From IMG/VR virus record IMGVR_UViG_3300034107_000316, positions 1 to 33,530 of that record: 33,530 nt of DNA. The stretch is one strand, 5' to 3'. A program made the translations under genes and the position numbers. The notes beneath the pieces are model-generated. The model had not been told where the DNA came from, made no database searches, and was given only the letters and a program-made list of their open reading frames with translations. Source of the DNA: a virus. Positions within the stretch are counted from its first letter, which is position 1; each line of letters starts with the position of its first letter. Below are positions 7,767-15,314 of the stretch, piece by piece.

Positions 7767-7770
7767 CATT

Positions 7771-9954
7771 TTAAAACGGTACTTCGTTTGAAATTGGAGC
7801 GTGTTCTGGCTTTAAAAATAGCTCAACTCCAACTTTAACCGTTCCATTTACTCGATATGTTTTGTAATCTAAATTATTTTTTATAAAAATATCTTTTACA
7901 TCGTATTTTGAAACGTTAATTGAAGTAAAAATATTTAGATAGTTTAAAATTTCTCCCTGATTCATTATCCTTCTTTCGCTTTTTTCTTCTGTTTCTTTGA
8001 TTGAAAACGTATTAAAAAATAATTCTTCAACAGGTAAAACTTCTAAATTTACATTTGTATTAGCTGCTAAAAAATCAATGTCCTCACAATTATAAATTTT
8101 CCAATCAAAATCAGAACGCCATAAACTGAACGCTTCACGCCATAAACTATCCGTATCAATTAAAATCATTTTATCATAATCAATAGAAAATACATTTATA
8201 GGCAAAATCCTACGATTTCCTGTAACATCTTTTAAAATTGATATATCGTTACTTGTTCCGCATAAAGACGCCTTACGTTTCATTTTTGAATAGAAAGCTG
8301 AATAAGGCAAACGGATGTCAATTTGATTTGCGTCTGCTATTTTTTTAAAGTCTTTCACATCTTTTGTAGCCAAGCCTCCAAATTCATCGTCTAAAACAAC
8401 AAGCCCCTTAACTAGGTTGTAAATACTATCCTTATCCTTTGAATCGATTTTATGTTCTATTAAGTATTTTGATAGCTCTTTAGGCATTAAATTACGAAAA
8501 AACGAAGTCTTGCCAGTCCCTTGCTTTTTTCCACATAAAACAAGCGTTAAAGGGCTTACTTTAGTTTCGTGAGTTGGACTACACCAGTTGTGAACGGAAC
8601 CAACTATCCATTTTTTAAACGCCCATTTATTAAATTCTGTTTTAGGTTCTATACAATCAACATATTTTTCAATAGTTCTAGCTTCAAAAGTTTTAAATTT
8701 AAAAAATTCATTTAGTGCGTTATAGTTTTGCGTGGCTTCTGAATTTATCATATCTCTTACATCGGATTTATTTACATTAAAATCTAGACAATTTTTAGCA
8801 GCAAAATAAATTGTATTCAGTTTTATATCGTCAAGCAAAACTCCATTTATAAAAATTTCATTCGTTATTGTATCCCGAATAGGATTAAAATTTTCAGCAA
8901 TAAACATTTTTAATTGGTTAACTTCTGTTTCGTCGTTTTCAATTCCAGCAGAATAATCAACTTTACTTTCAATTAATTGTTTAATTAAATTTTCATCTGG
9001 TGCATCTAATTTTAATACTTCGGTAATGTGTTTTTTTACGCTTTCAATTGTGGGAGTACCTTGCGCTTTTTGTGCTGCAACCGTTGTAATTGTTTTCTTT
9101 GTTTTTTCGCTATAAATTTCTATTCCTTCCTGTTTAACGTAATGGTAAAAAGTAGCAATAGTTACACTTCCAGATTTACAAAAGTTTTTATAATGTTTTT
9201 CAATATCTTTAGGATTATATTTAGACCCATTTTGGCAAATAGATTTAAAATAATTTAATCCATTTTCTCCAAATTGAGAACCAATAGCAAATCCAATATT
9301 TACATATCGTGAGTAGTCATCTTGACAAAGGTCAATAGTAGAAATTTTATCTAAAATTATACTAAAATCATCTTGAACAAAAATAAAATTTTCTTTTTTA
9401 ATTTTATCTATTTTTGATTTTGCAATATATTTTTTTGCTTTATCATTATAAAATAAATATGGATCATAACTAAAATAACGTAAACGATTTTTATTCTTAC
9501 AACTTGGATCGATAGTTAGATTAAAATTATCCCAATAGTATTGACCTAATTCATTGAAACTTTCAAGGAATTTATTAGGATTAATTTTTACAAATATACA
9601 AACCCCATCACCGCCAAAACTTCTATGCGAGATAAAAGTATATTTATCCAAATTAATTTTAGTAATAGTTTCAATATCAACCGTGTCGTCAATATCAATT
9701 ACTATTAACCCATTCATTTGTTCAATATTACTTTCGATTTTAGAGCCTTGATTCATGATTGCAGAACCTGTTATACAAGGCATTTGAGATTTGAACTCTT
9801 TATACTTTTGCTTATCATTTTTAACCGCCCGTGCTCCTAAAATTATATCCTGATATTTTCCATTTTTTACACTATCTATGTAAAATTGTAAATCAATATC
9901 AATTTTGTTTTTGTCTTGAACCGTTTTATAGCTACTAAATTTTATTTGTTCCAT
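7771..9954 (-). CDS. Primase-helicase, BT4734-like N-terminal domain fused to a VirE-type ATPase
   Basis: A 727-residue replication protein. The N-terminal part (about 1-180) resembles the BT4734/BF3469-like primase-type domain of Bacteroidota elements, with the acidic motif IVIDIDDT (residues 84-91) followed by a conserved SFGGDGV turn. A middle helical part follows. The C-terminal ATPase has Walker A GKKQGTGKT (475-483), Walker B LVVLDDEF (518-525), a sensor-like CGTSND (565-570) and an arginine-finger-like TGNRR (578-582), as in the virulence-associated E (VirE) family of phage helicases. It should open and prime the replication origin. It overlaps the SF2 helicase gene by 20 bases and ends beside the repeat region at 7513-7770. 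Confidence 0.92.
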   Translation of the reverse strand: MEQIKFSSYKTVQDKNKIDIDLQFYIDSVKNGKYQDIILGARAVKNDKQKYKEFKSQMPCITGSAIMNQGSKIESNIEQMNGLIVIDIDDTVDIETITKINLDKYTFISHRSFGGDGVCIFVKINPNKFLESFNELGQYYWDNFNLTIDPSCKNKNRLRYFSYDPYLFYNDKAKKYIAKSKIDKIKKENFIFVQDDFSIILDKISTIDLCQDDYSRYVNIGFAIGSQFGENGLNYFKSICQNGSKYNPKDIEKHYKNFCKSGSVTIATFYHYVKQEGIEIYSEKTKKTITTVAAQKAQGTPTIESVKKHITEVLKLDAPDENLIKQLIESKVDYSAGIENDETEVNQLKMFIAENFNPIRDTITNEIFINGVLLDDIKLNTIYFAAKNCLDFNVNKSDVRDMINSEATQNYNALNEFFKFKTFEARTIEKYVDCIEPKTEFNKWAFKKWIVGSVHNWCSPTHETKVSPLTLVLCGKKQGTGKTSFFRNLMPKELSKYLIEHKIDSKDKDSIYNLVKGLVVLDDEFGGLATKDVKDFKKIADANQIDIRLPYSAFYSKMKRKASLCGTSNDISILKDVTGNRRILPINVFSIDYDKMILIDTDSLWREAFSLWRSDFDWKIYNCEDIDFLAANTNVNLEVLPVEELFFNTFSIKETEEKSERRIMNQGEILNYLNIFTSINVSKYDVKDIFIKNNLDYKTYRVNGTVKVGVELFLKPEHAPISNEVPF

Positions 9955-11476
9955 ATTTTTTTAAATAAGTTTCGGTTAATATTTTTTGAGTAAATGTATC
10001 ATATTTCATGTGCTTACCGTCTTTAAGCATTGAGGATAAAATTTTAAAATAAATGGGTCGTAAATGTATTCTAAATTTTTCTTTAAATTGTCTATTTCTA
10101 TGATAATTAAAAGTTTCTTCTTTTATTTCCTTTGATTTTAAAAAATGAATCCAAGCTATTGAAATGCTTTTTAGCGCTTCATATTTTGTCGATCCTTTAG
10201 AAATGTGAAAATCCAAATTAAATTTAGGAATAGGAATTTCAGAAGCTTGAGTAAATAATTCAAATTCTTTTTTTTCTCGTTCTTCTCCTGGTTCTTTTTC
10301 TGGAACTTCTTCGCCACAATTAGGACAAATTTTTTCACTTTCTAAAAATGTAAATCCGCAAAAGTTGCATTCTTGTATGCTTTCGACAATATCCTTAATA
10401 TTTTTATCTGAAAATATTTTTTTCCAATCACGATCAAAACTAAAAACTTGGTGTTCTTCGTTATTGTTTCCACCATCTACTAATAAAAAGTAAGGCTTAT
10501 CGGTTTTTTTTGTTGGTCTAGCTCCACGCCCCGCAATTTGAATCCATAACGATAGGCTTTTAGTTGCTCTTGCCATTATTATAGCTTCTACATCACAAAC
10601 ATCAAAACCCTTTGTAAAACAACCTGTATTTATTAAAATTGCATCTGGTGTATTTTTAAACCAATCTACTATATCGGTTCTATTTTCTCTGTCGCTTTTA
10701 GAATCGTATATTTTTACATTTTTATCACTAAATAATTCTTGGTAAACTAAATTAGTGGAGCAACTACTTGTGAAAATCATTGTTTTTTTTCCTTCGCAAT
10801 ATTTTTCGTAGGTAAGTTTTAAAGATTTTTGATAGTTTTCAGCTTGAAATGTAGTTTCCATAGATTTAGAAGTGTACTCACCGCTCGAATCAGTTTTTAA
10901 ACTTAACTTATCAAACTCAAAAAAAACATTTTGTTCTGGTATTAAATAACCGTTATCCATTAACCATTTAATAGGTTTGCCACATACAATATCGTCGTAC
11001 ACATCGGACAAAGTTTTTTGAGCCGTTTGATTATCATTAATTTTATAACGCCCCATTCTTACGGGTGTTGCTGTAAATCCAATAATTCGAGCATCTTTTA
11101 AAAATGGTATTAGCTTATCAAATATAGCCACATGACATTCATCTATTACGCAAAGATTAAAATTTGGAAGTTTAGAGCGTCGGTTCCATAAACTTTGAAC
11201 CATCGCCACTATAATTTTATTTTGTGGAAAAATTTTATTTCCAGCTAAAACACATCCGACATCTAATCCTTGTTTTTTAAACGTTTCTACGGTTTGATTT
11301 ACCAAATCAATACTATCTACTAGAATTAAAGTTTTAGTGTCTAATTGACTAACTAACTCGGTAAAAATAACTGTTTTCCCTCCACCTGTCGAGAGCTGAA
11401 CACATAGTTTTTGTGCTTTGTTTTGCAGGATTTCATCCAATAATTCTTGTTGGTAAGGTCTTAATGTTTTTTTCAT
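9935..11476 (-). CDS. DEAD/DEAH-type SF2 helicase with C-terminal zinc ribbon
   Basis: A 513-residue helicase. It has a Q-motif-like start (LRPYQQELLDEI), Walker A LSTGGGKT (28-35), the DECH box (112-115), motif III-like GFTATP (133-138) and motif VI QIAGRGARPTKK in the second RecA-like domain. After these comes a four-cysteine zinc ribbon (CNFCGFTF ... CPNCGEE). I chose the ATG at 11476-11474 over an in-frame GTG at 11494-11492. The GTG lies inside one arm of the leader structure, while the ATG stands 11 bases beyond it. The protein probably unwinds DNA in replication with the primase-helicase that follows and overlaps it. Confidence 0.92.
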   Translation of the reverse strand: MKKTLRPYQQELLDEILQNKAQKLCVQLSTGGGKTVIFTELVSQLDTKTLILVDSIDLVNQTVETFKKQGLDVGCVLAGNKIFPQNKIIVAMVQSLWNRRSKLPNFNLCVIDECHVAIFDKLIPFLKDARIIGFTATPVRMGRYKINDNQTAQKTLSDVYDDIVCGKPIKWLMDNGYLIPEQNVFFEFDKLSLKTDSSGEYTSKSMETTFQAENYQKSLKLTYEKYCEGKKTMIFTSSCSTNLVYQELFSDKNVKIYDSKSDRENRTDIVDWFKNTPDAILINTGCFTKGFDVCDVEAIIMARATKSLSLWIQIAGRGARPTKKTDKPYFLLVDGGNNNEEHQVFSFDRDWKKIFSDKNIKDIVESIQECNFCGFTFLESEKICPNCGEEVPEKEPGEEREKKEFELFTQASEIPIPKFNLDFHISKGSTKYEALKSISIAWIHFLKSKEIKEETFNYHRNRQFKEKFRIHLRPIYFKILSSMLKDGKHMKYDTFTQKILTETYLKKYGTNKI

Positions 11477-11487
11477 TGTAATAAAAT

Positions 11488-11564
11488 AGCCCACAATTTC
11501 AGTCGGGCAGGACTTACTTTTGTGAGCTTATTTAATATGTTTTTAATAATAAACGAATCTGCCC
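11488..11564 (-). ncRNA. Structured 5' leader 1 (pseudoknot), before the SF2 helicase
   Basis: In RNA order: arm A GGGCAG (11564-11559), a 30-nt AU-rich linker, arm B AGCUCACAA (11528-11520), 5 nt, stem AGUC (11514-11511), apical loop CUGCCC (11510-11505), stem GACU (11504-11501), 4 nt, arm B' UUGUGGGCU (11496-11488). B pairs with B' over 9 bp with one G-U. The six-base loop is fully complementary to arm A, giving a loop-to-5'-end pseudoknot. B' ends 11 nt before the helicase ATG, inside a ribosome footprint. The same plan recurs in leaders 2 and 3. Function is inferred. Confidence 0.72.
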
Positions 11565-11579
11565 AAACGTTTACTTCTG

Positions 11580-11587
11580 CAAAGATA
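11580..11587 (-). promoter_or_regulatory. Promoter -7 box before leader 1 (TATCTTTG)
   Basis: The minus strand reads TATCTTTGCAGAA, matching TAnnTTTG. It lies 15 nt before arm A, so arm A should be at the very 5' end of the transcript. No TTG is seen at the usual -33 distance, so the promoter may need an activator. Confidence 0.65.
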
Positions 11588-11658
11588 CTAATATTTTTCT
11601 ATAAATAGTATTTATTTTTTAATAGTCTAGTATTGCTGTTATTCTAATCCTTTTAAAT

Positions 11659-11682
11659 AACGCCCCAAGTTAATGAGGCGTT
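11659..11682 (-). terminator. Hairpin terminator after the lipoprotein gene
   Basis: Read on the minus strand, AACGCCUC pairs with GGGGCGUU (8 bp with one G-U) across an 8-nt loop. It starts 16 bases after the lipoprotein stop and just before the promoter of leader 1. The following bases (ATTTAAAAGG) give only a weak U tract, so termination may be partial. Confidence 0.6.
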
Positions 11683-11697
11683 GTGTTAGTGTTAGTT

Positions 11698-12099
11698 TTA
11701 TTTTAATATTATTGGTAAATTTGCTTCTGTTGGTACGTATACCGTTTTATCTGATTTATATTTATACATTCCCTCAATCATTTGAAATTTTAAATATTCT
11801 GGATTACTTTTTAAAGAGTTGCCAACTACTTCAATTGCTTTTGATTTTGCGTTGGCTTCTATTAATTTAGCTTTTGCCAATGCTTCTGCTTCAATTATTC
11901 TTGTGTCAGCTTCTAACTTTGCACTTTCAAAATCTGCTTTTGCTTGTTCAACTTTTGCTTTTTTAGAACTTTCTGCTTTAAATAAAATACATTTACCAGC
12001 AGTAACCGCATCTTTTTCGTCTTGTTCTCTGTCAAAATCATAACAAGAAGTTAAACCTAATGCTACAAATAAACCTAGTGTAATCGTTAATTTTTTCAT
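11698..12099 (-). CDS. Lipoprotein with an SPFH/prohibitin-like C-terminal segment, 133 aa
   Basis: The signal peptide MKKLTITLGLFVALGLTSC has the lipobox LTSC, so C19 should be lipidated. Residues about 45-95 are an Ala/Glu/Lys-rich coiled coil (EADTRIIEAEALAKAKLIEA). The end (YLKFQMIEGMYKYKSDKTVY and then VPTEANLPIIL) resembles the last part of prohibitin/band-7 proteins, where the coiled coil is followed by a 'tVyvP' segment. The SPFH core domain itself is absent, so this looks like the tail of such a protein on a lipid anchor. It might act on the host envelope, for example in protection from FtsH-type proteolysis or superinfection, but that is speculation. A terminator hairpin follows. 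Confidence 0.7.
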   Translation of the reverse strand: MKKLTITLGLFVALGLTSCYDFDREQDEKDAVTAGKCILFKAESSKKAKVEQAKADFESAKLEADTRIIEAEALAKAKLIEANAKSKAIEVVGNSLKSNPEYLKFQMIEGMYKYKSDKTVYVPTEANLPIILK

Positions 12100-12103
12100 A
12101 ATT

Positions 12104-12202
12104 TTAAAATTTGTTGTTAAATAAATATTTGATAATTTTTGCCGATATTATGTAAAAAATTATTAGAATCGGCACTGCTAATAAAAAGATTACTATTTTC
12201 AT
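12104..12202 (-). CDS. Very small membrane protein, 32 aa
   Basis: MKIVIFLLAVPILIIFYIIS followed by a short basic tail (AKIIKYLFNNKF). It is essentially one membrane helix. It starts 8 bases after the DUF3127 gene stop and ends 4 bases before the lipoprotein start. The DNA holds a GCCGAT/ATCGGC inverted repeat, which I take as coding because no U tract follows. Function unknown. Confidence 0.55.
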   Translation of the reverse strand: MKIVIFLLAVPILIIFYIISAKIIKYLFNNKF

Positions 12203-12210
12203 AGTTAGTT

Positions 12211-12483
12211 TTAGTTTTTCTCTATTTTCCAACCCTTTACCGAATTAAAATATTTAGTTTCTCCAGCAGGATTAACCCACTCTCGACCGCCTAAATTAAT
12301 TGATACCTTAACAGATTGTCCTACTTCATAAAAATCTAATAAACTTCCTTTATCCTGTGGGAATTCAATTAATATTGAATCAGGATATTGCGAATCAGTT
12401 TTTATAACCAACTCTCTTTTTTTGTAAGATGCAGAAACTTCTATTGTTTCTCCAATTACTTTAATCGTTCCAATTACTTCCAT
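12211..12483 (-). CDS. DUF3127 family OB-fold protein, probable single-stranded DNA-binding protein
   Basis: A 90-residue protein with the clear DUF3127 pattern: SASYKKRELVIKT, QYPDSILIEFPQDK, LLDFYEVGQSVKVSINLGGR, EWVNPAGETKYFNSVKGWKI. DUF3127 proteins are small OB-fold proteins common in Bacteroidota and their phages, often standing where an SSB would be expected. It lies between recombination and replication genes, which fits binding of single-stranded DNA. It lacks the long acidic tail of classical SSB. The start is 14 bases after the HNH gene stop. Confidence 0.88.
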   Translation of the reverse strand: MEVIGTIKVIGETIEVSASYKKRELVIKTDSQYPDSILIEFPQDKGSLLDFYEVGQSVKVSINLGGREWVNPAGETKYFNSVKGWKIEKN

Positions 12484-12497
12484 TTTTATATATTTAT

Positions 12498-12956
12498 TTA
12501 ATTAATAATATGATATTTTTCTTTGTTTTTTAAATAACATTTTTCAGCTTCAATTTCTGTTTCAAAAATACCTAAATGCTTCTTTTTGTAATTAACCATT
12601 ATGTATGCTATAAATTTTTTTGAACGTTTGCAAAATGAATATCCTTTTATGTTTGATAAATTCATAGCGTTTTGACTTTTTGTAACACTGCGTAAATTTT
12701 TTATTTTGTTATTAGTTTTATCTCTATCTATGTGGTCTATAAAATCAACAATTTGAATATATTTAACGAACCATGCAAATTGATGTGCGTATAAATAATA
12801 AACATTTCTTTCTTTATTTCTTAAAGTTAACATCAAATACCCGTTTTTAGTTTTCTTTGATAAAACCTTACCGCTTGGAGTAAATACATATCCATTTGTA
12901 AAATCATAAGTAAATCCTAATTTTTCAGCTAATAAACACTTTTCTAATCTAGTCAT
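12498..12956 (-). CDS. HNH endonuclease with AP2-like DNA-binding C-terminus (homing-type)
   Basis: A 152-residue protein. An HNH-type core spans about residues 45-100: LYAHQFAWFVKY, then VDFIDHIDRDKTNNKIKNLR with the D-H-x-D-x-x-x-x-N-N and N-L-R elements. The last 45 residues (KGYSFCKRSKKFIAYI, KKHLGIFETEIEAE) look like an AP2-type DNA-binding repeat, as in many free-standing phage homing endonucleases. It is the first gene after leader 2 and stands between that leader and the DUF3127 gene. It may therefore have inserted there and displaced the gene that the leader first served. Confidence 0.85.
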   Translation of the reverse strand: MTRLEKCLLAEKLGFTYDFTNGYVFTPSGKVLSKKTKNGYLMLTLRNKERNVYYLYAHQFAWFVKYIQIVDFIDHIDRDKTNNKIKNLRSVTKSQNAMNLSNIKGYSFCKRSKKFIAYIMVNYKKKHLGIFETEIEAEKCYLKNKEKYHIIN

Positions 12957-12966
12957 AAAAATAAAA

Positions 12967-13035
12967 CCACCAAATCAAAAGGTCGTCGTCTTTATCAATG
13001 GTGGGTTTTTAAAATATTGTTAATGTAGCGACGAC
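12967..13035 (-). ncRNA. Structured 5' leader 2 (pseudoknot), before the HNH/DUF3127 unit
   Basis: In RNA order: arm A GUCGUCG (13035-13029), a 24-nt AU-rich linker, arm B CCACCA (13004-12999), 5 nt, stem AAAG (12993-12990), 8-nt apical loop ACGACGAC (12989-12982), stem CUUU (12981-12978), 5 nt, arm B' UGGUGG (12972-12967). B/B' is 6 bp and can gain four A-U pairs past a one-base bulge. Seven loop bases are complementary to arm A. B' ends 10 nt before the ATG at 12956. The plan is that of leaders 1 and 3 with different sequences in the arms. Confidence 0.72.
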
Positions 13036-13045
13036 TCTACTAATA

Positions 13046-13063
13046 CAAATATACAACTTTATT
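13046..13063 (-). promoter_or_regulatory. Promoter before leader 2 (TATATTTG with upstream AATAAAGT)
   Basis: The minus strand reads AATAAAGTTGTATATTTG, with the -7 box at 13053-13046. The same AATAAAGTnnTATATTTG stands before leader 3. It lies directly after the YqaJ gene stop. No TTG is present at the -33 distance. Arm A of the leader begins 10 nt after the box. Confidence 0.7.
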
Positions 13064-13065
13064 CT

Positions 13066-13680
13066 TTACCATTGTTGATTTGTTTTAATTTTGTTAATAT
13101 ACTCTAGTTTAATTTCGATTACTTCCTGTAAACGTTCTTTTATTTTTTCAATCATAACCTCGTCACGTTCAACGATAATTTCATGATAGTATTCTGTTCC
13201 CTCGTGAACTAAATAGTTGAAAAAATACGCCTTGTTTCTATCTGTGGATAACATTTGCATTTGCATCTGTGCGTAATACTTTGGATCAACTTCATTTGTA
13301 GCTACCAATTTAAAAAATGTACTCGATTTCGGACATTTAATTTCTAGTATTGCATTGTCTGAAACTAATCCATCTGGAGACGCTCCCGAGTGTTCGCAAT
13401 TATCAAAGAAACCGCAGTTAGTTACTTCTAAAAACTCCAAAGATTTCAATTTTTTAAACTTTGCAAAGGCTAGGGGTTCTGTATCAATACCATTTTGCAT
13501 ATCAAAGCTAATATAGTTTTCTTCAAACTCTCCGTAAAGTGATTCGATAGCTTTATCAATAGCATAATTTTTACCAGTTTCACCAATTCCACGAACTCCA
13601 AGTATTTTAATAATTTCGGAAGCTGTAAATTTTCCGTAGCGTTGCTGTTTCCAACTGTCTATCCTTTGTAATTGTTCCAT
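13066..13680 (-). CDS. YqaJ-type (lambda Exo-like) recombination exonuclease
   Basis: A 204-residue PD-(D/E)xK exonuclease. The N-terminal WKQQRYGKFTASE segment, E68 (DTEPLAF), the catalytic SPDGLV aspartate (D103) and LEIKCP with E113 and K115, followed by YYAQMQMQML, are the usual YqaJ/lambda Exo motifs. Such enzymes degrade the 5' strand of double-stranded DNA ends to give 3' tails for a single-strand annealing protein. No annealing protein of a known family (RecT, Erf, Redbeta, Rad52-like) is visible nearby. The 170-aa and 321-aa proteins of the same unit are the candidates for that job. Confidence 0.92.
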   Translation of the reverse strand: MEQLQRIDSWKQQRYGKFTASEIIKILGVRGIGETGKNYAIDKAIESLYGEFEENYISFDMQNGIDTEPLAFAKFKKLKSLEFLEVTNCGFFDNCEHSGASPDGLVSDNAILEIKCPKSSTFFKLVATNEVDPKYYAQMQMQMLSTDRNKAYFFNYLVHEGTEYYHEIIVERDEVMIEKIKERLQEVIEIKLEYINKIKTNQQW

Positions 13681-13682
13681 TT

Positions 13683-14648
13683 TTATAAATTATTTATTTG
13701 ATTAATTGACCATTTTTTAAAAGCATCGAATTTATTTTTAATTTCAAAGCTTGTTTCATTATCTACATTTGTAGTTGGTAATTCAAAACTATTTACCCAT
13801 TGTTCTAATTGCTTTTTAATCGGTGCTTTCGCTAATTTTTCAGCTTCTTTTTTCTGTTGTTCTAATAATGCTAAGCGTTCGTTTTCTGCTTTAATTTCAG
13901 CGTCTTTTTTATTTTGCAATTCTTTTAAAATTGCATCATTTTTCGCTTTTAAATCAGCTTCTTTTTTAATTTGTAAATTGCGCTCTTTTTGGAATTCTAA
14001 TTCTTTTTCTTTAGCCTCTTCTTGCAAACGTAAATTTTCAACTCTTATTTTTTCATTTTCAATTTCTGCTAAACGTTGTCTTTCAATTTCGGCTAATCTT
14101 TCATTTTCTAATCGGTCAACTTCTAAACGTTCATTTTCTAATTTCAATTCAAAATTAGTTTTAGAACCTAATAAAAAATTATTAAAAGTTTCTTCTGTCA
14201 TAGAAGATAAATCCAACCCTATTGTATTTTCTAAAAATGGAGTAATTAATTCTAAACGATTATTTTGTAATTCTTTTAAACGTTCAATTTCTTTATTTTT
14301 AAAATAATTTTCAATAGTTTCTAATTTTTCTTCTATTCCTTGACTTGCGAAAATTTGAGCATTTTTCCATCCGTCTACAAAACGCCCAGCACTTAAATAA
14401 AATGCTTTTTGTTGTTTATGAATTTCAGCTGTTCCGGTTCTAACTTTTACATATTTTAAGCGAACTTCTTTTGCTAGTTTTCCAGTTTCAATTTTTTCAA
14501 TATCTAAACTAAAAATATTATTTGCTTCTTTCTCTAATTCAACCATTTTGTCTAACATTGGTGTGAATTGGTCTGAAATTTGTTTTGCTTTCGATTCTTC
14601 TATTCCGAATTCTTTAGCATTAATTTTAATTAGTTGTAGTTGTTCCAT
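13683..14648 (-). CDS. Coiled-coil protein of the recombination unit, 321 aa
   Basis: The N-terminal part (1-150) includes LAKEVRLKYVKVRTGTAEIH and FYLSAGRFVDGWKNA, which I recognise as a conserved block in Bacteroidota phage proteins next to YqaJ exonucleases. Residues about 165-285 are a long Glu/Lys/Arg coiled coil with repeated RLENERLAEIERQR-like units. The C-terminus (about 285-321) is a short globular segment. It overlaps the 170-aa gene by 19 bases. A role in recombination, perhaps as a scaffold or exonuclease partner, is inferred from position. It somewhat resembles proteins labelled DUF1351, but I cannot confirm this. Confidence 0.7.
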   Translation of the reverse strand: MEQLQLIKINAKEFGIEESKAKQISDQFTPMLDKMVELEKEANNIFSLDIEKIETGKLAKEVRLKYVKVRTGTAEIHKQQKAFYLSAGRFVDGWKNAQIFASQGIEEKLETIENYFKNKEIERLKELQNNRLELITPFLENTIGLDLSSMTEETFNNFLLGSKTNFELKLENERLEVDRLENERLAEIERQRLAEIENEKIRVENLRLQEEAKEKELEFQKERNLQIKKEADLKAKNDAILKELQNKKDAEIKAENERLALLEQQKKEAEKLAKAPIKKQLEQWVNSFELPTTNVDNETSFEIKNKFDAFKKWSINQINNL

Positions 14649-15142
14649 TTTATTTCAATTTCTTTTGTTAATGTATAATTTTTAGTAATCATTTCAATAG
14701 TTGCGTTAGCTTTTTTAGCAGCTTCAAAATTAGCCTCGGTAAAGTTCGGTAATACTTTGTTTAATACTGGCTGTAATGGCTTAATTCGTATCCCGTCGGT
14801 TATAGCACCCATCATTTTTACCATCCTGTCGACGTATAACTCGATTAACATACCTTTCCAATTCTCTATAACATGGCATTCTTTACCAACTAACCCATTT
14901 TTCTTTGCGAACCCTGCTAAAATTTTGTTATTAGTAGAATTCAATTTTAAAGGTTTAATATTTTCTACAAAGTGTAAAAAGATACCGTCCATTTTAGTTC
15001 CCGAAACATCTACATTAGTTTCGTACTTTACTTCTTTAATGCTAAAAATTAATTTAGTTCCAGCAGTTTCCATAGCATCTAAATCAGCACTCGCAAGGTG
15101 TGTAGATTTACGATATTGTCTCCAGTCGGTTTTAGTTTCCAT
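14630..15142 (-). CDS. Conserved protein of the recombination unit, 170 aa; candidate annealing or accessory protein
   Basis: It starts METKTDWRQYRKSTHLASAD, followed by LDAMETAGTKLIFSIKEVKY and VSGTKMDGIFLHFVENIKPL. This pattern is familiar from Bacteroidota phages and comes close to YqaJ genes, but I know no established function. It has no membrane segment or signal. The start overlaps the end of the 53-aa gene (ATGGAAACTAA) and the end overlaps the 321-aa gene. Since a lambda Exo-type nuclease normally works with an annealing protein and none is recognisable, this protein is a candidate for that role. That is guilt by association only. Confidence 0.7.
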   Translation of the reverse strand: METKTDWRQYRKSTHLASADLDAMETAGTKLIFSIKEVKYETNVDVSGTKMDGIFLHFVENIKPLKLNSTNNKILAGFAKKNGLVGKECHVIENWKGMLIELYVDRMVKMMGAITDGIRIKPLQPVLNKVLPNFTEANFEAAKKANATIEMITKNYTLTKEIEIKWNNYN

Positions 15143-15293
15143 TTGCAGCAGTTGTTAAATTGTTATGTTTTTCATACCAGTAAACAATAGTTTTTTCCTT
15201 TTCCGAAATTGTTATGTCTTTCGCTATTAATTGGCTTTCTAGTTGCTCAATCAATAACATTTTTTCTTGTAAAATTTTTAATAATGTTTCCAT
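15132..15293 (-). CDS. Small coiled-coil protein, 53 aa
   Basis: METLLKILQEKMLLIEQLES, then charged helical sequence ending EKHNNLTTAANGN. It is the first gene after leader 3, with the ATG at 15293-15291, 21 nt beyond leader arm B'. Its stop lies just after the start codon of the 170-aa gene, so the two overlap by 11 bases. The heptad-like Leu/Ile spacing suggests a short coiled coil. Function unknown; it may mainly couple translation of the leader to the 170-aa gene. Confidence 0.7.
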   Translation of the reverse strand: METLLKILQEKMLLIEQLESQLIAKDITISEKEKTIVYWYEKHNNLTTAANGN

Positions 15294-15314
15294 AATAATG
15301 TTTTTTAAAAAATA

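Larger units (their letters stand above)
7513..7770. promoter_or_regulatory. Non-coding AT-rich region with nested inverted repeats; candidate replication origin or late control region
   Basis: No gene is seen in this 257-bp gap between the end of the primase-helicase gene and the start of the late block. It holds three nested inverted repeat pairs around an almost pure A/T core: 7513-7528 with 7751-7766 (16 of 16), 7531-7541 with 7726-7736 (11 of 11), and 7568-7583 with 7683-7698 (16 of 16). The centres of symmetry are at 7639.5, 7633.5 and 7633. The word TAATTTGTAATGT also occurs twice in direct orientation (7513, 7566). No TAnnTTTG box was found on the minus strand here. Iterons flanking an AT-rich core beside the primase gene suggest an origin; control of the late block is the alternative. 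Confidence 0.6.

Noticed and set aside
11476-11494. GTG at 11494 as start of the SF2 helicase
   Set aside because: It lies in arm B' of leader 1 and would place the ribosome on the structured part. The ATG at 11476 fits the conserved distance from B' to the start codon seen in the other leaders.
12146-12178. GCCGAT/ATCGGC hairpin as terminator between the DUF3127 and lipoprotein genes
   Set aside because: It has a long loop, no U tract after it, and it lies inside a small membrane-protein frame that fills the gap exactly.
14757-15158. Open frame of 133 codons on the plus strand
   Set aside because: It is the antisense of the 170-aa recombination gene and has no recognisable motif. The same holds for the other plus-strand frames (for example 5059-5367, 9028-9258, 13978-14307 and 28920-29276), all antisense to better supported genes.
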